Assembly (NCBI GenBank): GCA_000436535.1
Contig: FR886338.1
Location: forward strand, 148,733-158,764
Origin: Eubacterium sp. CAG:252
GTDB taxonomy: Bacteria; Bacillota; Clostridia; Lachnospirales; Lachnospiraceae
Length of the DNA stretch: 10,032 nucleotides
Direction: 5' to 3'
Shown: positions 1 to 7,200 of the stretch, one piece after another
Layout of the letters: each line of letters opens with the position of its first letter
Numbering within the stretch: position 1 is the stretch's first letter
Program-made: the position numbers and the translations under genes
Notes under the pieces: model-generated
Told to the model about the DNA's origin: nothing
Database searches by the model: none
What the model saw: only the letters and a program-made list of their open reading frames with translations

Positions 1-1033
1 GCTTGTTATTGTAATTATCAACTGCATTATCAAGAAGATTACCTATAATAATAACCATATCATACGGCTCAAATTCCATATTATCAGGTATCACAATATT
101 ATCCTCAAGTCTTATGCCAAGCTTACCCATAATACTTATCTTATTATTAATAACCGCATCTATCTCGAAATTGCCCGTATTTATCTTATTGGATAACTCA
201 TACACATCCGCACGCATTGTTTCTATATATTCCTGAAGTTCTTTGGTTCTACCATTTTTAAGAAGGCTTTCTATAACATTTATATGGTTCTTCATATCGT
301 GTCTTATAGCCCTCGTTCTTCTATCAGCTTCCTCTACCACAGTCATCTGTTCTGCATAGAATTCTTTCTGGTTATTAAGTATATCATTTTCTATATCACG
401 TATCTGCCTTCCTGATACTATCTCAATAGCCGCAGCAAGCACGATATACATACATATAACTATTATTACAAGCACATCATATTGTTTTGTAAAACACCTT
501 ATAACTATCATTATTCCCAGTGTATATATAGTAATCATAAATGTATAACCTATCACATATCTGTTGTATTCAGACATCATACTATACAATCTATAACTGC
601 TATATAAAAGCATTGTATACAGGCACATGCCTATAAGCGGTTTTTTATCATAATACCATAGCATTTCATTACTTCCTGCTGTTATAAGAAGCATAACAAC
701 TATAGCTGTGACAACTGATATTGTATATAGCTTTACAAGATATAAAAAATCCGCCTTATTATATTCAATATAATTATCTTTGGTATCGACTGCTCTCACA
801 CTGCTTTTTGCACTCATTGCAAATGCAAATATTAAAAACACTAATACATTAGCTGCGATCAGACACCATAATCCCTTATCAATAATTATTGCATCAGACA
901 GTACAACCACACTTATAACATTTACAAGTATACATCTTACTGCCTTATATTCATAATCACATATTCTATGTACAATCAGGTTAATAAACATTAACTGCAT
1001 TGTAATTAATAAAACTACTGTTATTGCATACAT
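1..1033 (-). CDS. GHKL-type sensor histidine kinase, AgrC-like (C-terminus cut by the window edge)
   Basis: Membrane sensor kinase; 344 codons are visible and the reading frame is open to the left edge. The N-terminal part (about residues 1-205) is a series of hydrophobic segments, probably six TM helices. A short helical linker follows, then the H-box RAIRHDMKNH with the likely phospho-acceptor His245, and an N-box GNLLDNAVDN at about 331-340. This H-box and N-box pair is typical of GHKL kinases of the AgrC/LytS/HATPase_c_5 type. The rest of the ATP-binding domain, including the G boxes, lies outside the window. The chosen ATG (1031-1033) overlaps the end of the upstream regulator gene by 13 bases and has only a weak GGTGAG upstream, which suggests translational coupling. 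ATGs 11 and 14 codons further in are alternatives. It probably phosphorylates the adjacent LytTR regulator; its ligand is unknown but may be a peptide. Confidence 0.9.
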   Translation of the reverse strand, partial: MYAITVVLLITMQLMFINLIVHRICDYEYKAVRCILVNVISVVVLSDAIIIDKGLWCLIAANVLVFLIFAFAMSAKSSVRAVDTKDNYIEYNKADFLYLVKLYTISVVTAIVVMLLITAGSNEMLWYYDKKPLIGMCLYTMLLYSSYRLYSMMSEYNRYVIGYTFMITIYTLGIMIVIRCFTKQYDVLVIIVICMYIVLAAAIEIVSGRQIRDIENDILNNQKEFYAEQMTVVEEADRRTRAIRHDMKNHINVIESLLKNGRTKELQEYIETMRADVYELSNKINTGNFEIDAVINNKISIMGKLGIRLEDNIVIPDNMEFEPYDMVIIIGNLLDNAVDNYNNK

Positions 1034-1731
1034 ATTCTATTTATCTCACCACGCCTGTTCCTGCTTACTGGTATTTCTTCGCCATTATCAATTATCACCT
1101 TTGACGCATATATCTTCCTGACATAATTATAATTAACAATATATGACTTATGCACTCTTATAAAATAATTATCCTTAAGGCTGTCATATATCCTGTCCAT
1201 ACTATCATAAAATGAGTCCTGTCCGCCATCAGCGAACTTAATTATTATCTTCCTGCCACTGCTCATAATATATCTTATATCTGACAGTAATACACGGTTT
1301 ATCGATGAATTTTTTTCATATGTAAGAACATTATTAGATATTCCAAGCAAATGTACTGCCTTATTAAACACGTTTACAAGATTGTCATACTCAACCGGTT
1401 TGATCAGAAAGTCCAGCGGCTGTACCTTAAAAAGGTCCATTGCATATTGTCGTTCTGATGATATATATATAATCTGTGATATATTATCGTTCATAACTTC
1501 TCTTATATATACACCTATGTCAATCCCGCTTTTTTCAGGCATACATATATCAAGAATAACAATATCATAATGAACTCCACTGGAAAGCTCTGATATAAGC
1601 ATTTGTCCATCTAAAAATATATCTGTATTAATAACCATATTAAAAGAATTGGCGTATCTTATAATCAGTTTTTCTATATGCTCAACTATCTGTTTTTCAT
1701 CATCACAGACTGCTATCCTCATATTATTCAT
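1021..1731 (-). CDS. LytTR-family response regulator (AgrA/VirR-like)
   Basis: Cytoplasmic DNA-binding response regulator of 236 aa. Residues 4-125 form a receiver domain: acidic pair D10-D11, phospho-acceptor D61 in the context VILDICMPEKSG, S91 at the switch position and K111 in FLIKP. Residues about 135-232 form a LytTR DNA-binding domain, with the characteristic FIRVHKSYIVN segment and the C-terminal IPVSRNRR. Such regulators bind pairs of short direct repeats about two helical turns apart, upstream of target promoters. The start has GGGGA six bases upstream; an internal Met4 (MRIAVCDD) is a possible alternative. It is co-transcribed with the overlapping kinase gene, and 60 bases separate it from the upstream permease gene. 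The likely targets are the promoters of this membrane-protein cluster (inference). Confidence 0.93.
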   Translation of the reverse strand: MNNMRIAVCDDEKQIVEHIEKLIIRYANSFNMVINTDIFLDGQMLISELSSGVHYDIVILDICMPEKSGIDIGVYIREVMNDNISQIIYISSERQYAMDLFKVQPLDFLIKPVEYDNLVNVFNKAVHLLGISNNVLTYEKNSSINRVLLSDIRYIMSSGRKIIIKFADGGQDSFYDSMDRIYDSLKDNYFIRVHKSYIVNYNYVRKIYASKVIIDNGEEIPVSRNRRGEINRICMQ

Positions 1732-1791
1732 ATTTAATCCCCATTTCTGTGCTTCTTTTGACTGTCTTACATTTATGCAAAAACAGAACTT

Positions 1792-2667
1792 TTATAATAT
1801 ATCTTTTTGTTTCATATATATGTTACTTACCACATAAGAAATAATGGTAACTATTATAGCATATACGCATATAAATATAACATTATATCCTCCACTTAAG
1901 AAATAACTGTATCTTATAAGCATCAACCCATTACCCGGTATAAGAGATGAATTAATAAATATAGCTGCCACAGATAATGCGATTATACTTATATATCCTT
2001 CTATCTGTCCAATTACAACCGATATCATAAACTGTAATGTAATAAGCATAACTACCGACATAACCATACTAAATATTACTGCCATTACCGCAAAAAAATT
2101 GGTCATCCTATTATAATCATATCTCACAAGATATGCAGTGTCATAGCTTGCAAAGCCTGTTTTTCCTCCTGAGATTACAGCCGCCACTAAAAGCAGCTCC
2201 ATAATTATTATAATTCCGCCAATATACATACCGGAAAGCTTACCAGTAAGCCATACTCTCCTTGACTTTGAAAAACACAACACTACATAATCGTCCTTAT
2301 CTCCCACATTAATCCCGACAATAAATGCACACATTATAACTATTGCAAGATATGTAACGGGAAGTTCAATCTTTTTATCTGCTGACACATTTTTATCTAC
2401 AGGTTCAATTCCCTTAAATATATAAAGCATATAATCACCCATCTTTAACGGTTTACCCATATTTTCCTGATAATCTTCATATTCACTCTGCTTTTTTTTA
2501 ATAGAAGCATTACTGCTGTAATAAGATGAATAACTTCCCTTATAATATACACATACCATTACACCAAGCAATAACGCTATTACATACACAGGTATACTTC
2601 TTATTACAACTCTTTTAATATAATATACATATGTATTCCGATATACTTTATCTGATATTATATTCAT
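1792..2667 (-). CDS. Multi-pass membrane protein, ABC-2-like permease (D)
   Basis: Integral membrane protein of 291 aa. TM1 lies near residues 20-42. A hydrophilic, probably extracytoplasmic loop of about 60 residues (rich in Ser, Lys, Tyr) follows, then about five more hydrophobic helices between residues 104 and 283. A long polar segment after TM1 followed by a five-helix bundle fits ABC-2 type permease subunits. There is no Walker motif, so this is not an ATPase. The start is well supported by GGAGG nine bases upstream of the ATG. It lies 33 bases downstream of another membrane-protein gene and upstream of the two-component system, so it is probably part of the same operon. The family assignment is by topology and context only; I recognise no diagnostic motif. 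Confidence 0.7.
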   Translation of the reverse strand: MNIISDKVYRNTYVYYIKRVVIRSIPVYVIALLLGVMVCVYYKGSYSSYYSSNASIKKKQSEYEDYQENMGKPLKMGDYMLYIFKGIEPVDKNVSADKKIELPVTYLAIVIMCAFIVGINVGDKDDYVVLCFSKSRRVWLTGKLSGMYIGGIIIIMELLLVAAVISGGKTGFASYDTAYLVRYDYNRMTNFFAVMAVIFSMVMSVVMLITLQFMISVVIGQIEGYISIIALSVAAIFINSSLIPGNGLMLIRYSYFLSGGYNVIFICVYAIIVTIISYVVSNIYMKQKDIL

Positions 2668-2700
2668 TGTATAACACCTCCATTAGTGCTTTTTTTATTT

Positions 2701-3459
2701 CTATATCCAGTCTTTTTTGCCTATAAGTATCTTTGCTGATATGATACATACAACTATGACAATCATCATCACCGATAAAGCAATCAGGCTTTCTGTAGTA
2801 TCTGTATATATTTTATAAATAAAATACTGCGTTTCCCCATTTATATTAAATATATGTCTGACTGATAATAACACATTTATAATTATACTTATAACCAGTA
2901 TATAGCTCTTTTTTCTGACTATTAAACTCACTATTATTCCAATAATATATCTTAAAAATATACTGCATATAAGAATAGCGGCTATCCTTAACACTGCTAA
3001 TGATATATGAGCATCCGTTTTTCCTGTAAACATATAATATATACTATTAAGCATGTCATAATTGCAAATTCTTCCTGATGAATATTGTTCTTTCATTAAT
3101 GTCCCCGTCAGAACACATACTATAAGTGAAATTATTCCATATAACAAGGACTCTGCCGCTCCACTTCTTAATATTCTCCACAATATATTTTCACGTTCAT
3201 TTAATCTTACAATTATATTAGGCGACAGAATATAATCCATATTGATAAGATAAATAATTAAAAATATCTGCGAAGCGGCTATAACATTAATATCAGTGCA
3301 GACAGAATTAATATATATATCCATATATGAATACATACACATTCCCTGCCGCATATCACAATATTTTCGTGTATATATAACACCGCTGACTGATATAGCA
3401 ATGATAAATACTAATTGTATAACATATATAATTTTATTTTTGGTACTGTATCCAATCAT
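2701..3459 (-). CDS. Multi-pass membrane protein, ABC-2-like permease (C)
   Basis: Integral membrane protein of 252 aa with about six hydrophobic segments, near residues 10-28, 60-74, 103-120, 152-175, 182-200 and 223-246. A Cys/Tyr/Met-rich first loop lies between TM1 and TM2. It ends in KILIGKKDWI, a basic cytoplasmic tail. No ATP-binding or enzymatic motif is visible. An AGGAG lies about 12 bases before the ATG, longer than ideal, but no better in-frame start is seen. It is the first gene after the structured element at 3555-3720 and pairs with permease D immediately downstream; the two may form a heterodimeric permease. Function is inferred from topology and neighbours. Confidence 0.62.
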   Translation of the reverse strand: MIGYSTKNKIIYVIQLVFIIAISVSGVIYTRKYCDMRQGMCMYSYMDIYINSVCTDINVIAASQIFLIIYLINMDYILSPNIIVRLNERENILWRILRSGAAESLLYGIISLIVCVLTGTLMKEQYSSGRICNYDMLNSIYYMFTGKTDAHISLAVLRIAAILICSIFLRYIIGIIVSLIVRKKSYILVISIIINVLLSVRHIFNINGETQYFIYKIYTDTTESLIALSVMMIVIVVCIISAKILIGKKDWI

Positions 3460-3554
3460 TTTATCTACTCATCTCCTGCATACACGGATTATCCGGCTTA
3501 CATTCTGTTACAATATTTCATTTATTTTATGTCATTGCCAAAATCCCAGACTTT

Positions 3555-3720
3555 GATGCCTACGAATTGTTTCGTGCTACGCATTCCCACAATTCTACCC
3601 AATATTCGCATATCGCGGGATTGTCATCCCACTTTTATGCTCATATTGGGGCAGGTCCCAAGGTCTTTCACCCACTTATGAGCAAGCTCATGTGGGATTA
3701 GACCTTTTGACCCTGGCATC
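3555..3720 (-). ncRNA. Structured multi-branch RNA-like element between two membrane-protein genes
   Basis: Read on the minus strand, this 166-nt stretch folds by hand into a closed multi-branch structure. The closing stem is GATGCC (3715-3720) with GGCATC (3555-3560). Arm 1 pairs GGTC with GACC, AGGTCT with AGACCT, then CCCAC-ATGAG with CTCAT-AA-GTGGG over a CTTG loop. Arm 2 pairs CCCAATAT with ATATTGGG, GCAT with ATGC, and GTGGGAT with ATCCCGC over a GACA loop. Arm 3 pairs GAATTGT with ACAATTC. The three arms follow one another with almost no linker. The single wobble in arm 2 pairs only if the minus strand is transcribed. It is clearly more GC-rich than its surroundings and holds no convincing gene. 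It could be an intercistronic regulatory RNA, an independent ncRNA or a dispersed intergenic repeat; I do not recognise a named family. Confidence 0.6.
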
Positions 3721-3734
3721 TTTATTTTAATTTA

Positions 3735-4580
3735 TCACATTACCATATCTTTATTTTTCACAACAAACGACATCACAACATTCGTTAATAATATAATTAC
3801 CAGCATTATAAATATATGTTTAAGCCATACATTAATATTAAGTACCTCCAGATAATAAGAATACGCTTTAACCTTTATTCCTAAAACATAAGCATATCTT
3901 CTGGACTTTGGAAATATTGCAGTTATCATACACATAGCACTTAAGATTATTGTCGAAAACAGTCTTTTTCCAGACAGCCAGTATATGACATCTGCTGCCA
4001 TAACAACCATATACAACTGTAACATATTTATAAGCCACACTCTGATTATGACCCACACTATATTAATTGCAGGTATGAGTGTTTCCTGACCTGCCTGAAT
4101 ATCTGTACACTGACTTAACATTATTCCATAATATGTGTTAGTAAAAAATAAATCATCTGATACATTGGCATATATGTTTCCCTTATTCATAATATATGCC
4201 AGCACAAAAGACAGTATCATAGACCAAGTAAATGCAACAGAACATATGATAAGTGACAGTTTCTGCTCATTAAACCACATTCCGGTTCTGCTTTTCTGTT
4301 TTATAACACATACATTTCTCATATATATGTCATAATGCATATGTAAAAATACCGAAATAATGACCGGAAGCAGTCCCAGATTGAGCATACTTGATGTACA
4401 CCACACAACAATTCCATCAAGCGCACAGCTATATATACGGCTCATATTTTCCATCTGATTATATATCATATATGCTGAAACTATAATAGAAACCGATATT
4501 ATAATATACATAATAAACACTTCTCTTAACATTATGCCATATAAAGCAATCTGATTATTTTTCACATAAGCTTTTCGCAT
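3735..4580 (-). CDS. Multi-pass membrane protein, ABC-2-like permease (B)
   Basis: Integral membrane protein of 281 aa from the chosen start. Hydrophobic helices lie near residues 17-38, 66-80, 106-127, 169-192, 205-221 and 250-272. A basic cytoplasmic stretch (VIKQKSRTGMW...) follows TM2, as is common in ABC-2 permeases. I chose the ATG at 4578-4580 (MRKAYVKN) because a GGGG sits nine bases before it. The ATG three codons earlier (4587-4589) directly abuts that GGGG and could not use it. The gene begins 16 bases after the membrane-anchored protein gene 4597-5232 and ends just before the structured element. No ATPase motifs are visible. Probably part of an export, immunity or sensing transporter with permease A; the substrate is unknown. 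Confidence 0.68.
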   Translation of the reverse strand: MRKAYVKNNQIALYGIMLREVFIMYIIISVSIIVSAYMIYNQMENMSRIYSCALDGIVVWCTSSMLNLGLLPVIISVFLHMHYDIYMRNVCVIKQKSRTGMWFNEQKLSLIICSVAFTWSMILSFVLAYIMNKGNIYANVSDDLFFTNTYYGIMLSQCTDIQAGQETLIPAINIVWVIIRVWLINMLQLYMVVMAADVIYWLSGKRLFSTIILSAMCMITAIFPKSRRYAYVLGIKVKAYSYYLEVLNINVWLKHIFIMLVIILLTNVVMSFVVKNKDMVM

Positions 4581-4596
4581 ACACAACATCCCCTTT

Positions 4597-5232
4597 TTAT
4601 TGTACTGGCAGTATTTTCATAACCTGATAATTACCAAGCTCTATACTCTGGATATAATAGTCAGTACTATAGTCATTGCATATATATACAAGTATGTACT
4701 TTCCAGTTTCGTAAGAATTAAGGCTGATATCTATATCTTTATCATATACTTTTTTATTTAAGGCGGCGGTATAATAATTATTTATATATTCTGGTGTTGT
4801 ATTTATTCCCTGTTCAAGATTGAACAAATCAGACATTTCAAGATACAACTCTTTATCAGAAGTATTTGTTATCTCAAGTTCAAGCTCTATGACACTATAA
4901 TTATCCCTGGGATTATATAACACCTGATATTGTGTATCAGAAGCCTTTTCCTCTTTATAATATTGAATATTATATACATCCTCCTCATGCAGAATACCAA
5001 GCTGTCCAAGCCTGTCACTCCACTCATCCCTTGTATAATCCGTTGCTGACAGTACCTTTACTGAATAATCTTTTTTATATAGAGTATCACTATCTTTAAT
5101 TATCTTCATATCAGTACTGGGATATGTAATATTTACATAAACAATTCTTATAACCATAACAAGAATTACACCAATCATTAATCCAGCAGATATTTTGTTA
5201 ACTGATATTTTTTTATTTTTCATAACTTTCAT
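4597..5232 (-). CDS. Membrane-anchored extracytoplasmic protein 2 (DUF4352-like fold suspected)
   Basis: Protein of 211 aa with a basic N-terminus (MKVMKNKKISVNK), one hydrophobic anchor at about 15-35, and a hydrophilic Tyr/Asp-rich domain outside the membrane. There is no lipobox Cys after the anchor, so it is more likely an uncleaved signal anchor than a lipoprotein. Residues about 112-140 (YSVIELELEITNTSDKELYL) have the alternating beta-strand 'conserved value, then NTSDKE' pattern typical of DUF4352-type immunoglobulin-like domains. That is a pattern match, not a search result. The ATG lies two bases after the stop of permease A, with only a distant GGGG, so translation is probably coupled. 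It shares topology and the beta-strand motif with the 252-aa protein at 6124-6882, and both sit directly upstream of a permease. A substrate-capturing or immunity role is inferred. Confidence 0.7.
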   Translation of the reverse strand: MKVMKNKKISVNKISAGLMIGVILVMVIRIVYVNITYPSTDMKIIKDSDTLYKKDYSVKVLSATDYTRDEWSDRLGQLGILHEEDVYNIQYYKEEKASDTQYQVLYNPRDNYSVIELELEITNTSDKELYLEMSDLFNLEQGINTTPEYINNYYTAALNKKVYDKDIDISLNSYETGKYILVYICNDYSTDYYIQSIELGNYQVMKILPVQ

Positions 5233-5234
5233 TC

Positions 5235-6086
5235 TTATAGCACATCCCCTCTGACTCTTATAAAAAACAGCATATTTACAATAAAAAGCCCTGCCAGTTG
5301 TATAATAAGTATATTAATATTATTTATATAAACATTATACATATTAGCCAACCCAAGTAATGACATATGTTTAAGTCCCAGACCAATCGTCAGAAATACA
5401 TGTTCTGAAAAATATAGTATAAAAGGTGTCAGCGTTACTGCAAACCAGTTATCTTCTATATATACACATGCAAGACATATGCACGATAACAATCCGAATT
5501 CAACAAATGTATATATAAGATAAATAATAACGTACAGTAACGGATAATTATAAAATACATTCTCAAAAACATTCCCTGTAACTACTGGATATAATCCCGT
5601 AGCACGGATAGGCGTTCCCCATGGAAGAAAGCACATAACTACCATAAGATTGAACACTAATGGTATAACTGCTACAAGTCCTGCTGATATAAATGTTACT
5701 ATATATCTTGACATATAATATTTTTTCTTTGTCATACGCACCATAAACTGATTAATAAGTCCACTCTTTTTCTCCTTTAAATATTCCGTAGCATATGGAA
5801 TAACCGCCAGTATCGGTAATACTGCAATCCATACATTATAAAATGTACTTGATGCGCCATATCTTGGCATCCATATTTCAAGTGGTGTATCCACTTCATT
5901 CATCTTATTAATTATCATAGAAGCCATTTCGTCATTATGCATATACTTATACCAGTTAATGGCAATCGTAAATCCCGGAGTATCAACAAATGCAAGTACT
6001 GCCATAATGCATCCCAAAAGAATTACTATTACAAACTTCTTATTTATAATTGCTCTTTTTAATTCTATCTTTATTACATTTAACAT
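5235..6086 (-). CDS. ABC-2 type transporter permease (A)
   Basis: Integral membrane protein of 283 aa and the most typical ABC-2 permease of the set. It has a short cytoplasmic N-terminus (MLNVIKIELKRAIINKK), TM1 at about 18-34, then an extracytoplasmic loop of about 50 residues. TM2 contains AVLPILAVIPYA and is followed by the basic coupling-helix-like stretch EYLKEKKSGLINQFMVRMTKKKY; four further TM segments follow. The pattern 'PYATEY..EKKSGL...R..KKKY' is common in ABC-2 permeases of Firmicutes bacteriocin and antibiotic transporters (from memory). The start has AGGAG five bases upstream. It needs an ABC ATPase partner, which is not in the window. It sits between the two membrane-anchored proteins and its stop is two bases from the next start, showing a tight operon. 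Confidence 0.82.
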   Translation of the reverse strand: MLNVIKIELKRAIINKKFVIVILLGCIMAVLAFVDTPGFTIAINWYKYMHNDEMASMIINKMNEVDTPLEIWMPRYGASSTFYNVWIAVLPILAVIPYATEYLKEKKSGLINQFMVRMTKKKYYMSRYIVTFISAGLVAVIPLVFNLMVVMCFLPWGTPIRATGLYPVVTGNVFENVFYNYPLLYVIIYLIYTFVEFGLLSCICLACVYIEDNWFAVTLTPFILYFSEHVFLTIGLGLKHMSLLGLANMYNVYINNINILIIQLAGLFIVNMLFFIRVRGDVL

Positions 6087-6123
6087 ATTTTCTCCTTATG
6101 CGTACAAACATATCCCATCATAA

Positions 6124-6882
6124 TTAACTTATTTTTATTATATAATCCGTATTATATCTCTGTTTTTTATTATATAATTTTTTAATCACAAGACTCTGTT
6201 CATGTTCTTTTTTAATCAGCCACACGGCATTATATGTAACACTTGTACCAGCATCTATGTATACTTCCCCTGTATCTTCATCTGTGACTATATTTTCTAT
6301 CTTTTTTTCTCTTTCGCTGATTATTCTGGATGTATAAAACAGCATATTTTCATCATATTCCCTGTGAATCATTTCCCCATAATTCTCATCCGACAAATAT
6401 GAAGATGTACTCCAGTCAATATTATATTCAAGGCTCATATCACTCAGGCTAACTATTCTTTTATAGGTGCCATCATTATATACAGTAATATTAACTATTA
6501 TATATTCATACCCGTCTGGTGCTATATTCCCATTATATTCACTCTGATAATTAACTTTATTTACCTGTCTTTCTTCAATTACATTCTCCACGCTTTCACC
6601 AACAACCTTTATACCTGGAGTTTCTACAGCCCTTACATATGAAACCTTTTCACCAATATCTTTTATAAAATATTTTTTAAATATATCATCACTTATAGCC
6701 TTCATTCCATCATATAACTCATCTGCATTTTCACCGTTATATGAAGATGGTAATGTGTACTTTTCTTCTCCGGTAACATCTTTTCCACCATTATTTGCTT
6801 TTATAATAATATTCACAATAAGTACAACTACACTAATAAACAGAATTATACTCAAGCCTATTTCTATCCTGTATTTTTTCAT
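6124..6882 (-). CDS. Membrane-anchored extracytoplasmic protein 1 (DUF4352-like fold suspected)
   Basis: Protein of 252 aa with a single hydrophobic segment at about 8-28 after MKKYRIE, then a hydrophilic extracytoplasmic domain. No lipobox Cys is visible, so it is probably held by an uncleaved anchor. Residues about 124-152 (YEYIIVNITVYNDGTYKRIV, then a SLSDMSLEY strand) show the beta-sandwich signature seen in DUF4352-like accessory proteins, and the 211-aa protein downstream has the corresponding segment. The start is clear: GGAG eight bases before the ATG. It is the first intact gene after the small peptide gene at 6941-7088 and lies 37 bases before permease A. Possible roles are an immunity protein or an extracytoplasmic partner of the permease. 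I do not recognise a characterised homologue. Confidence 0.7.
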   Translation of the reverse strand: MKKYRIEIGLSIILFISVVVLIVNIIIKANNGGKDVTGEEKYTLPSSYNGENADELYDGMKAISDDIFKKYFIKDIGEKVSYVRAVETPGIKVVGESVENVIEERQVNKVNYQSEYNGNIAPDGYEYIIVNITVYNDGTYKRIVSLSDMSLEYNIDWSTSSYLSDENYGEMIHREYDENMLFYTSRIISEREKKIENIVTDEDTGEVYIDAGTSVTYNAVWLIKKEHEQSLVIKKLYNKKQRYNTDYIIKIS

Positions 6883-6903
6883 TTTACCAGCTCCATTTAA
6901 TTC

Positions 6904-7135
6904 ACATAAAAAGTTATATATGTTTTAACATTACAATACATTAATACGCTCTAAAATATCCAGTCTGCTCTGTCAAATCATCTTCGACACAATTAGCCCT
7001 TAATCCGGCATAATCATATCCCCATTCAACAACAAAATTACTAACACTTGCTACACCATCACAATATATTCTTCTTAACTTTAATCATAAAAACACCTCC
7101 GTTTATTAATTGTAACCATATATAACTTTTTATGT
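6904..7135. repeat. 19-bp perfect inverted repeat flanking the small peptide gene
   Basis: The 19 bases at 6904-6922 are the exact reverse complement of 7117-7135 (catatataactttttatgt on the plus strand), with 194 bases between the arms. Inside each arm there is looser similarity: TTACAAT lies shortly inward of each arm, followed by a TTAAT-type stretch, so both arms look like promoter fragments pointing inward. The enclosed segment holds the peptide gene and its RBS. This could be an invertible segment, the ends of a very small mobile element, or duplicated regulator-binding sites. No recombinase gene is in the window. Confidence 0.75.
6941..7088 (-). pseudogene. Small peptide gene with a one-base frame disruption
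   Basis: An excellent GGAGG lies seven to eight bases before the ATG at 7086-7088, but that frame ends after nine codons (MIKVKKNIL). Skipping one base at about 7062-7068 opens a frame running to TAA at 6941-6943. Its translation looks protein-like: CDGVASVSNFVVEWGYDYAG, then LRANCVEDDLTEQTGYFRAY. The joined product would be 48 aa with a basic head, two Cys, several Tyr and Trp, and an acidic region near the C-terminus. The second frame has no ATG, GTG or TTG of its own near its beginning. The length and position, directly upstream of permease genes with a two-component system, suggest a secreted or modified peptide precursor (inference). Alternatives are a real inactivating mutation, a sequencing error in an AT-rich run, a programmed frameshift, or a nine-residue peptide as the real product. 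Confidence 0.5.
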
Positions 7136-7156
7136 TACATAGAAAATAACATAAAA
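7109..7156 (-). promoter_or_regulatory. Probable promoter and operator dyad of the peptide/transporter cluster
   Basis: A perfect 10-bp inverted repeat (TTTTATGTTA at 7128-7137 and TAACATAAAA at 7147-7156, 9-nt spacer) lies just upstream of a possible minus-strand promoter. The proposed -10 is TACAAT (plus 7109-7114), with GTAACA as a weak -35 at an 18-base distance. The resulting leader would be very short, ending in the strong RBS of the peptide gene. The dyad overlaps both the proposed -35 and one arm of the 19-bp inverted repeat, so it is a candidate binding site for the LytTR regulator or another factor. Neither strand has a T-run after it, so it is not a terminator. Confidence 0.4.
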
Positions 7157-7200
7157 GGACAATAAGAAACGTACAATGTAAAAAATAACCGTTTTTTTGT

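Noticed and set aside
1382..1570. Plus-strand open frames opposite the response regulator and kinase genes
   Set aside because: They are mirror frames of a well-supported LytTR receiver domain and have no initiation signals.
3415..3681. Plus-strand open frame across the structured element
   Set aside because: It runs antisense through the end of a permease gene and then through the paired arms of the RNA-like element; no RBS or protein-like composition.
3868..4056. Minus-strand 62-codon frame inside permease B
   Set aside because: It is an out-of-frame overlap within a longer, better supported membrane-protein gene.
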